A stretch of 5,248 bases of DNA from Lachnospiraceae bacterium (GTDB taxonomy: Bacteria > Bacillota > Clostridia > Lachnospirales > Lachnospiraceae): positions 867 to 6,114 of the forward strand of contig DPJQ01000218.1 in NCBI GenBank assembly GCA_003542935.1, read 5' to 3'. The translations under genes and the position numbers were made by a program. Position 1 is the stretch's first letter; every line of letters starts with the position of its first letter. The notes under the pieces were generated by a model. The model was not told the origin of the DNA, did no database searches, and saw nothing but the letters and a program-made list of their open reading frames with translations. Positions 1-5,204 of the stretch are shown here, one piece after another.

Positions 1-563
1 AACATGATTCAGGTGTGCAAAAAGACCCGGAACCTTTTTGGGGAGGAGTCTGTCCTCCTGTCCGGCGGTTTCAATCTGGAGAGTACGGTCGGCGGAGATC
101 TCGTGCTGCCTTCCGTTTTTTTTACTGAGGAAAAGAAGCTGGCCGGCGGGCTGCATAATTGCGCCAAAAAGATCGCTGCCCATATGGGAGCCCGGACACA
201 CAGGCCGCCCGTTTTCCACTGGTGCAGCTGGTATTATCTGTATGAAAACCTGGATCAGCAGATACTGGAGGAGTACATGGACGCTTTCAAAAAAGAGCAG
301 GATATCCCCTTTTGCTATATTCAGATTGACGCCGGTTATGCGCCCGGCCTGGGGGGCTGGCTGCTGCCGAGCCATCGCTTCCCGGAAGGGCTGAAAAAGG
401 CGGCCGAAACGATTGAGCGGGCCGGTTATGCCCCCGGTATGGCAGGGAAGGAACGGAAAAGAGTGATATATTTACAACTGTTTTGCAGCCCCACGACTCG
501 GCGCTTCTGTTTTTGACGAAGGAGCCGCTGGAGGCTGAACCGGGAAATCTGTGGAAATGGTAG
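1..563 (+). pseudogene. Alpha-galactosidase (GH36/clan GH-D) remnant with internal deletion and frame change
   Basis: The left part reads in the frame of base 1 and is open at the window edge, so the true start lies upstream. Around 202-437 it shows GH36 alpha-galactosidase hallmarks: HWCSWYYLYENL, then IQIDAGYAPGLGGWLLPSHRFPEGL (split here as IQIDAGY, GGWL and RFPEGL), then ERAGYAPG, which in the family leads into the GIWxxPF strand. At about 438 this homology stops. The carry-on frame ends at 516 with a non-family tail, while the frame starting at 438 reads about 41 residues, including FTTVLQPHDSALLFLTKEP, to a stop at 561-563. That is what a GH36 C-terminal beta-sandwich end looks like. 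The barrel strands carrying the catalytic nucleophile and acid/base, which should follow GYAPG, are missing. Neither frame could give a working hydrolase of raffinose-type galactosides. A mis-assembly that dropped the middle of an intact gene is the main alternative. Confidence 0.5.
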
Positions 564-580
564 CCAATCTGTGATACAAT
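552..580 (+). promoter_or_regulatory. Predicted extended -10 promoter for the PilZ gene
   Basis: A TACAAT box at 575-580 is preceded by TGA (572-574), giving an extended -10. A weaker -35 candidate, TGGAAA at 552-557, stands 17 bases upstream and overlaps the last codons of the alpha-galactosidase remnant. Transcription would start near 587, leaving a leader of about 45 bases before the GTG start. The call rests on consensus matching only. Confidence 0.55.
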
Positions 581-617
581 ATCCCCGGACAAATGCTTCA
601 GCATGGATTGAAAAGGC

Positions 618-624
618 GGAGGGG
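618..624 (+). promoter_or_regulatory. Ribosome binding site fixing the GTG start of the PilZ gene
   Basis: GGAGGGG lies 7 bases upstream of GTG at 632. The in-frame upstream codon at 593 has no such site and sits only a few bases past the predicted transcription start, so the GTG is preferred. Confidence 0.75.
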
Positions 625-631
625 ATATACG

Positions 632-1354
632 GTGAATCTATTTGATTTATTTAGAAAAAAGCCCGGGGAGGACATGGACGGAAAAAATAGAAAAGTGAAT
701 GGCCTTATGGAGCTTGAGATTTATTCCGGAATGAAAGTGGTGGTGGAGAGACCGGGAGGGCAGATGCTGTTTATTGCCAAATTACAGAATCTGAACAGGG
801 ATACGGCGGAACTGTACCAGTATTCTGATGCCGGAGTTTTGCGGGATACGGAAGTTCTGAATGAGACGGATGCCATCAAGGCAGAGATCCGCGGATACAA
901 TGACCGTGAAAGAAAAGCTGTCTTTATGGAAGGGACGATTATCCCCCGGCAGAAACACGTATGGCGGGTGGAAGGGTTAAATGTTACCAGGGTTGAGAAT
1001 GAGCGTTCTTTTTCGCGCCTGAGCACAGATCTTGATGCGGCTGTTGTGATATCTGACGGAGACAATACGAAGGAGCAGGCCTGCAGGCTGCTGAATATCA
1101 GTGCCGGCGGAGCCAGCATCGGCTCGGCGCACCGCTACCACAAAGGAGATACGTTCCTGCTCAAGGCAAAGCTGTCCGAGGATAATATACCGTCTGTCCT
1201 ATACTGTGAAATACTGCGCGTTATGGAGAAAAATGTGTCCAGCTATGAGTATGGGTGCCGGTTTTTGGAGCTGACCGAAGCCGACCAGGAACAGATCGCG
1301 CAGAATATCGTGCTGATGGAAAAAATGGCGGGTCAAACGGCCGGTAAGATTTGA
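632..1354 (+). CDS. PilZ domain protein with YcgR-like N-terminal domain (c-di-GMP effector)
   Basis: The product is a soluble protein of 240 residues with no signal peptide or membrane segment. Residues ~26-118 form a beta-rich region resembling the YcgR-type N-terminal domain (PilZN). Residues ~122-232 are a PilZ domain. The c-di-GMP signature is complete: R125-SFS-R129 (RxxxR) and N155-I-S157-A-G-G160 (NxSxxG), followed by the usual YGCRFLEL strand near 207-214 and a C-terminal helix. In the YcgR family this architecture senses c-di-GMP and commonly brakes flagellar motility, but no flagellar or diguanylate cyclase gene is in the window, so the target is unknown. The GTG start is chosen from the GGAGGGG site. 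It has its own promoter downstream of the broken alpha-galactosidase and is probably monocistronic, because another promoter starts right after its stop codon. The family call is firm; the role is inferred. Confidence 0.9.
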   Translation: MNLFDLFRKKPGEDMDGKNRKVNGLMELEIYSGMKVVVERPGGQMLFIAKLQNLNRDTAELYQYSDAGVLRDTEVLNETDAIKAEIRGYNDRERKAVFMEGTIIPRQKHVWRVEGLNVTRVENERSFSRLSTDLDAAVVISDGDNTKEQACRLLNISAGGASIGSAHRYHKGDTFLLKAKLSEDNIPSVLYCEILRVMEKNVSSYEYGCRFLELTEADQEQIAQNIVLMEKMAGQTAGKI

Positions 1355-1383
1355 TTGCCGGATTCCTCTGTTTGTGATACTAT
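1355..1383 (+). promoter_or_regulatory. Predicted extended -10 promoter for the chaperonin-DUF1638 gene
   Basis: TACTAT at 1378-1383 is preceded by TGA (1375-1377), and a -35-like TTGCCG lies at 1355-1360 with a 17-base spacer. The block 1371-1386 matches the PilZ promoter block 568-583 at 14 of 16 positions. Transcription would start around 1389-1391, inside the palindrome at 1387-1398. This is based on consensus only. Confidence 0.6.
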
Positions 1384-1386
1384 ATC

Positions 1387-1398
1387 TTGTGTACACAA
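1387..1398. promoter_or_regulatory. Perfect 12-bp palindrome, candidate GntR/HutC-type operator
   Basis: TTGTGTACACAA is perfectly self-complementary and holds GTGTACAC, which fits the GT-N-TA-N-AC pattern known for HutC-subfamily GntR regulators. It lies 3 bases after the -10 box and covers the expected transcription start, a classic repressor position. The GntR-type protein encoded at 3753-4472 is the obvious candidate ligand. The symmetry and position are visible in the sequence; binding is inferred. Confidence 0.55.
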
Positions 1399-1422
1399 AC
1401 GAAAGGATTTCGAAGGCAGAAA

Positions 1423-3741
1423 ATGACAAAGCTGAAATTTGGAGAAGATTTCCGTTCTCCGCTGACGGAAGGCTGCAGAAAACTGTGGCAGATGGTGGCT
1501 CCCCTTTATGGGCCGGGCGGGAAGAGCGTGTGGTTTGAGCCTCCCCATGATATTCCCATGGCGGCAGGCAGTATAAAAGACATTTTGCCGGATTTTACCC
1601 TCGCGGATCCCATGGAAATGATGGGAGTGCGTATATTGGGAGACGCTGCCGGCCGGGTGGGCAGGTCTGTCGGCTGCGGTGTGGGCACGACGGTTTTGCT
1701 GGCGCAGGCATTGCTGGATTCCGGGGCGCACATGGTGGCGGCCGGTGTGAATCCGGTTTTGCTGCGTCAAGGAGCAGACCGGGCTGTGGAAGCCGTGGTC
1801 GGCCATATCCGTGGCCATGCGTTTGGGGCAGGCGATGAAGCGGTGGTCAAAAACGCGCTTCGCACGGCAGCCACTGATGAGGCAGCCATACATGCCTTGA
1901 TGGAAGCGTTTGGCAGGGTAGGTTATGACGGCATTGTGACGGTTGAGGATTCGCAGCTTATGGAGACAGAGGTGGAAGCCGGCGGAATCCGTTATGAATA
2001 TGGGTATGCCTCCCCGGGGTTTGCGGATGATCCGGTCCGGAAGACCGTTACGCTGAAGCAGCCGTATATTCTTCTCATCGACCAGAAGCTGGAAAGCATT
2101 ACGGAGCTTCAGAAGCTCCTTCTTGAGGTGATTGAAAAAGACGCAGAGCTTTTGATCGTGGCAAGGGAGTATTCCCGGACATTTCTGACGGATATACTCC
2201 GCAATGTGAGTCAGAAAGTGTTCCGGGTGGTGGCGGCCATGGCTCCGGGGCACGGTGAGAGCAGGAGGCGCAACATGGAGGCGCTGGCCCTGCGCTGCGG
2301 CGGGGTTTTGCAGACAAAGGAGAAGGGCTGTATCCTGGAACGGTGCGGGCTGGAAGTATGCGGCCGGGCCGCGCTGGCGGAAACAGGCAAAGAATATACG
2401 AAGATTTCCGGTGCCGCCTGCAGGGATTTGTCCGGTCTTGATGCCATGGGGAAACGTATTACGGCAGAACTGGAACTGGCAGAGACTCCGGAACAGAAAG
2501 AGAGCTGTCAGCTGGCGCTGGCCATACTGGCCGGGGACAGTGCGGTGATCCGGGCGGGAGGGACAACGGAGATCGAAATGTTTGCCTGCAAGAGAGATAT
2601 GGAAAATGCGCTCCTGGCTGCCCGCAGTGTATGGCATCACGGCGCGGCCGACGGAGGCGGGATCGGCTATCTGGAGGCTGCGCATGCGGCAGAAGAGCTG
2701 CTTTCCGATATGGATCCGGAGATGGCACTGGGCGTGCGCTGTGTGGTGGGTGCCCTTGGCGTGCCGGCAAAGTGCATTGCCGATAATGCGGGAGAAAACG
2801 GGGCCGCTGTAGTGGCCCGGATTCAGGCCCGGGGAATGCCGGGGTATGGTTTTGATGCCGGGAGAAAATGTTTTTGTTCCGTGGCCCGGGCGGGGATTGT
2901 GGATCCGGCGGAGGCTCTTTGTGCCGCCTTGGAGGCCGGTGCAAGCGCTGCCTTGACGATTCTCACGGCAGCGGCGGCTGTGGTATTACGGAGGGGATCC
3001 TGTGCTCCCGGAGCCTTGCAGTGTATGAATTTGCAGGTTCCGGGAGCGTATCGTCATATTGAGGGAGGAAAAATGAACGCTGTAATCGTAAGCTGTAACA
3101 CCCTGAGGGATGAACTGACATCGGCGCTGGAAAAATGCCGCTGCCCCTACCCGGTCAGGTATCTGGAGGCGAGTCTTCACAACGTGCCTAAAAAGCTCCA
3201 CGCTGCGCTCCAGGCGGAGCTTGACCGGCTGGAAGATGTGGATTACGTGCTTTTGGCTTTTGGCACATGCGGCGATGCCCTCTGTAATATTCACACAGGA
3301 GATTATACCACGGTGCTTCCCCGGGTGGATGACTGTATCACTTTGCTCCTCGGCTCTGCGGAGAACCGGAAGCAATACCCGGAGAATATGGCCACCTATT
3401 TTCTCAGCCGCGGCTGGCTCCGGGGAGAGAGGAATATATGGGTGGAATACCAGTATACGATGGAGAAATTTGGGAAAGAAGTGGGAGAGAGCGTTTTCGG
3501 AGCCCTTTTTGGACACTACAGAAACCTGGGCGTGCTGGATACGGGCTGTTATCCCATAGAGGAGATCCGGGATGAGACCGAGCATATAGCAAATGTGCTG
3601 CACCTGCAGCATCGGGTGGTTCCGGCTTCCAACCAGTATCTGCGGGAACTCGTTTCCGGTCAGTGGCCGGAGGAACGCTTTTTTGTTTTCCCGCCCCATA
3701 CGGAAATGACATCGGAGATGCTTCATCCGGGACTGCTTTGA
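1423..3741 (+). CDS. Degenerate GroEL-like (Cpn60) chaperonin fused to a DUF1638 domain
   Basis: The reading frame gives 772 residues. Residues 1-520 align with GroEL almost end to end. KFGEDF (5-10), GPGG (30-33), LADPMEMMGV (60-69) and LLAQAL (92-97) mark the first equatorial and intermediate parts. YGYASPGF (193-200), QPYILLIDQK (213-222) and AAMAPGHGESRRR (271-283) mark the apical domain. GGG (411-413) and GIVDP (491-495) mark the return through the equatorial domain. Three GroEL aspartates needed for ATP hydrolysis are replaced: D52 by S50, D87 by C85 and D398 by N395. The GGM tail is absent. After a linker of about 30 residues, residues 551-772 are a complete DUF1638 domain with SCNTLRDEL, FGTCGDALC, LPRVDDCITLLLGS, a GW/WVEYQ block and DTGCY. 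ATG 1423 is chosen with GAAGG at 1412-1416; the TTG at 1387 would fall in the operator at the transcription start. No groES is nearby. DUF1638 has no settled function but often neighbours corrinoid methyltransferase genes, as here. A scaffold or assembly role is inferred. Confidence 0.85.
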   Translation: MTKLKFGEDFRSPLTEGCRKLWQMVAPLYGPGGKSVWFEPPHDIPMAAGSIKDILPDFTLADPMEMMGVRILGDAAGRVGRSVGCGVGTTVLLAQALLDSGAHMVAAGVNPVLLRQGADRAVEAVVGHIRGHAFGAGDEAVVKNALRTAATDEAAIHALMEAFGRVGYDGIVTVEDSQLMETEVEAGGIRYEYGYASPGFADDPVRKTVTLKQPYILLIDQKLESITELQKLLLEVIEKDAELLIVAREYSRTFLTDILRNVSQKVFRVVAAMAPGHGESRRRNMEALALRCGGVLQTKEKGCILERCGLEVCGRAALAETGKEYTKISGAACRDLSGLDAMGKRITAELELAETPEQKESCQLALAILAGDSAVIRAGGTTEIEMFACKRDMENALLAARSVWHHGAADGGGIGYLEAAHAAEELLSDMDPEMALGVRCVVGALGVPAKCIADNAGENGAAVVARIQARGMPGYGFDAGRKCFCSVARAGIVDPAEALCAALEAGASAALTILTAAAAVVLRRGSCAPGALQCMNLQVPGAYRHIEGGKMNAVIVSCNTLRDELTSALEKCRCPYPVRYLEASLHNVPKKLHAALQAELDRLEDVDYVLLAFGTCGDALCNIHTGDYTTVLPRVDDCITLLLGSAENRKQYPENMATYFLSRGWLRGERNIWVEYQYTMEKFGKEVGESVFGALFGHYRNLGVLDTGCYPIEEIRDETEHIANVLHLQHRVVPASNQYLRELVSGQWPEERFFVFPPHTEMTSEMLHPGLL
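3061..3075 (+). promoter_or_regulatory. Internal Shine-Dalgarno and in-frame ATG at the domain junction
   Basis: GAGGGAGG at 3061-3068 is followed by AAAA and ATG at 3073-3075. This is stronger than the site before the gene's own start at 1423. The ATG is in frame and begins exactly where DUF1638 homology begins. It looks like the retained start of a formerly separate gene and may still be used. Confidence 0.6.
3073..3741 (+). other. Possible free DUF1638 protein from internal initiation (alternative product)
   Basis: Initiation at ATG 3073 would give a 222-residue protein matching the usual stand-alone size of DUF1638 proteins. Its cysteines are C8, C22, C24, C66, C71, C88 and C159 in its own numbering. 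C8 (SCNTL), C66 (GTCG) and C88 (DDC) sit in the best-conserved family blocks as I remember them and could bind a metal or cofactor. The stretch LEASLHNVPKKL near 31-42 also fits the family. No stop codon separates it from the upstream chaperonin-like domain, so the fusion must be made as well if the sequence is correct. Whether the short form exists is inferred from the ribosome site alone. Confidence 0.45.
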
Positions 3742-3752
3742 CAGCCCCGGTT

Positions 3753-4472
3753 TTATCTTTTGTTCTGTACGTATCCGGATATGCCGTGCAGTCCTCCGCA
3801 GGAAGGCAGCAGATACTGCTCACTATAGCTGATCGGCTTTTCTGCCTGGGTCACATAGAGGCGTTTAATCAACAGCAGAGGCTCGTCTTTGCTGCAGCCC
3901 AGCAGGAGGTGCACATCTTCAGGGGGCAGAACCGCATGGATACTGATCCGGGCATGGTACTGAAAGGAAAAGGTTTTTTCGTCAACGGGATCCGGAAAGA
4001 CCGCATAGTGGATCTCATTTTCAATAGACGGCTCCCCCCTTTTATAAGGAATATACTTTAATTCCGCACCGTAAATCTGGCCGTCGCGGGAATAGACCCG
4101 CGTGATGACGATGGCAAATTTATGGGGAGCGACCTGGAGCAGCTGCTGGATTTCGTCATTGATCGTCACGATCTTGGTGTCCCGGATTTCGCTGGTGCTG
4201 TTTTTGATAAAATCCGAATTCTCAATCGTAAAATTCCCCAGAGAGGGGCGTTTGACAAAATAACCCCGTTTGGGCTGGGAATAGATGATGCCGTCTATTT
4301 CCAGCCTCTTCAATGCCTCGCGGACTGTCCGCCGGGTCGTATCATATTTGGCGCATAATGAGTTTTCGGATGGAAGAATCTCATTTGCCGCGATGTCGTT
4401 CTCGATGATCCAGTCACGTATATCAGAATAAATCTGTGAATGCAGCGGCGGCTGGGTTTTTTTCTTAGCCAT
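3753..4472 (-). CDS. GntR family transcriptional regulator, HutC subfamily (UTRA domain)
   Basis: The 239-residue product has the standard size and two-domain build of HutC-type regulators. Residues ~9-75 are the winged helix: HSQIYSDIRDWI, then LPSENSLCAKYDTTRRTVREAL split over 33-54, with the recognition helix at about 45-56 and the wing GIIYSQPKRGYFV at 61-73. Residues ~98-232 resemble the UTRA ligand-binding domain, with VITRVYSRDGQIYGAELKY, LLLIKRLY and ISYSEQYLLP. The ligand cannot be read from the sequence. The ATG at 4472-4470 overlaps the stop of the corrinoid protein gene by one base (TAATG), so the two are co-transcribed and probably translationally coupled. The ribosome site AAGGA is rather distant. 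It most likely controls the local corrinoid/DUF1638 module, with 1387-1398 as the best visible operator. Its stop lies only about 11 bases from the stop of the opposing fusion gene, and no hairpin terminator is apparent between them. Confidence 0.9.
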   Translation of the reverse strand: MAKKKTQPPLHSQIYSDIRDWIIENDIAANEILPSENSLCAKYDTTRRTVREALKRLEIDGIIYSQPKRGYFVKRPSLGNFTIENSDFIKNSTSEIRDTKIVTINDEIQQLLQVAPHKFAIVITRVYSRDGQIYGAELKYIPYKRGEPSIENEIHYAVFPDPVDEKTFSFQYHARISIHAVLPPEDVHLLLGCSKDEPLLLIKRLYVTQAEKPISYSEQYLLPSCGGLHGISGYVQNKR

Positions 4473-5110
4473 TAGTCTTGTTTATCCTTCAAAAAAGTAT
4501 CGCAATAATCCAGTGTATCCTGGAGTTCCCGGGCGGATGCATCTGCGCCGAGAAGAACCCGGCTGGATGGCTGGACGCATCCGCCGCCTACGATGATGTA
4601 CAGATCATCGCGGAGGCCGATTTCGGTGAGTTTGTCAATGGTTTGCTTCATGAATGACCGGGATGCGGCCATCATGCCGCTGAGCAGCAGGATCTGTGGC
4701 CGTTCCTTTAGAACGGCGGCGATGAAGGTATCCGTGGAAACATTGAATCCCAGATCGACGACCTGATAGCCTTTGGCCCGGAGTGATGTGACTACGATAT
4801 CCTTGCCAATGTCGTGCAGATCCATCTCCACTACACCGATCAGGATCTTGCCCTGCCTGCTGGCCGAGGGCTCTGTCTTTGGGAGCATGTCCAGTACCGC
4901 ACGGTAAAATGTGCCCGATACCATGAGATCGGCAATGAAGTACTCGCCCTTTTCAAAATAATCCCCTACATATTCCACGCCTTTATTCAGCGATCTCTGA
5001 ATTTCTTCTGCCGAACATCCGGCGGACAGCATCTCCTGCGCATAACGGATGATCGCGGTTTCATCCAGGTTCGCCATGGCTTCAACCAGAAGTTGAGATA
5101 CATCGCTCAT
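4472..5110 (-). CDS. Corrinoid (B12-binding) methyltransferase protein, MtaC/MttC-like
   Basis: The product has 212 residues, typical of methanol/methylamine-type corrinoid proteins, which shuttle a methyl group from a substrate-specific methyltransferase to an acceptor in the cytoplasm. Residues ~3-82 are the helical cap domain (B12-binding-2), with KGEYFIADLMVSG at 54-66. Residues ~87-208 are the Rossmann-like B12-binding domain. The cobalt-ligand motif DxHxxG is intact as D97-L-H99-D-I-G102, so H99 should be the lower axial ligand. The second motif reads LLLSGMM (141-147), a variant of SxL, and the third VGGGCVQ (174-180), a variant of GGA(P/A). Start ATG 5110 is chosen because AAAGGA precedes it by 10 bases and because an upstream ATG at 5155 overlaps the -10 box. 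The substrate is unknown: no partner methyltransferase or reductive activase lies in the window. It is the first gene of an operon with the GntR regulator. Confidence 0.92.
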   Translation of the reverse strand: MSDVSQLLVEAMANLDETAIIRYAQEMLSAGCSAEEIQRSLNKGVEYVGDYFEKGEYFIADLMVSGTFYRAVLDMLPKTEPSASRQGKILIGVVEMDLHDIGKDIVVTSLRAKGYQVVDLGFNVSTDTFIAAVLKERPQILLLSGMMAASRSFMKQTIDKLTEIGLRDDLYIIVGGGCVQPSSRVLLGADASARELQDTLDYCDTFLKDKQD

Positions 5111-5120
5111 ATCTGCAGAT

Positions 5121-5126
5121 TCCTTT
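5121..5126 (-). promoter_or_regulatory. Ribosome binding site of the corrinoid protein gene
   Basis: On the minus strand AAAGGA lies 10 bases before ATG 5110. The spacing is slightly long. This is the only plausible site downstream of the predicted transcription start near 5147. Confidence 0.6.
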
Positions 5127-5153
5127 CTATGAAAGCTAACAGTCATATGTTCC

Positions 5154-5181
5154 ATTATAATTTGATTTGAAAGAGTGTCAA
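5154..5181 (-). promoter_or_regulatory. Near-perfect housekeeping-sigma promoter for the corrinoid/GntR operon
   Basis: On the minus strand TTGACA (5181-5176) and TATAAT (5159-5154) match the -35 and -10 consensus fully, with a 16-base spacer. Transcription should begin near 5147, leaving a leader of about 37 bases. Such a strong basal promoter suggests control by repression or high constitutive expression. Confidence 0.85.
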
Positions 5182-5189
5182 GAAAAAGA

Positions 5190-5204
5190 CAAATAAATTA
5201 TTTG
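5190..5204. repeat. 15-bp inverted repeat upstream of the corrinoid promoter
   Basis: CAAATAA and TTATTTG form perfect 7-base arms around a single A. The repeat sits 8 bases upstream of the -35 box of the minus-strand promoter. It could be a regulator site, but the AT-rich arms do not fit the GT-N-TA-N-AC pattern and chance is possible in AT-rich DNA. The remaining bases 5205-5248 show no recognisable element. Confidence 0.3.

Noticed and set aside
331..437. Two copies of a 17-base block (331-347 and 421-437) with 16 matches in the alpha-galactosidase remnant
   Set aside because: Both encode AGYAPG at positions where the family has similar barrel-strand motifs, so coding similarity is enough to explain it. 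It could still have helped a slippage or deletion event.
1340..1362. CCGG repeats after the PilZ stop as a terminator
   Set aside because: The arms are only 4 bases and there is no T-run. The stretch is better explained as promoter sequence.
1387..1422. TTG start at 1387 extending the chaperonin-like protein by 12 residues
   Set aside because: It lies at the predicted transcription start within the palindrome, has no ribosome site, and the extension does not resemble GroEL, while MTKLKFGED matches the GroEL N-terminus.
1333..2685. Long open frame of 450 codons on the minus strand
   Set aside because: It runs antisense to the chaperonin-like gene, has a low-complexity His/Pro/Arg-rich composition with no domain, and arises from codon bias in the real gene.
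2986..3726. Minus-strand open frame of 246 codons opposite DUF1638
   Set aside because: It is antisense to a well-supported domain, has no recognisable fold and no convincing ribosome site.
3741..3753. Possible bidirectional terminator between convergent stops
   Set aside because: The gap is about 11 bases and shows no hairpin with U-tract on either strand.
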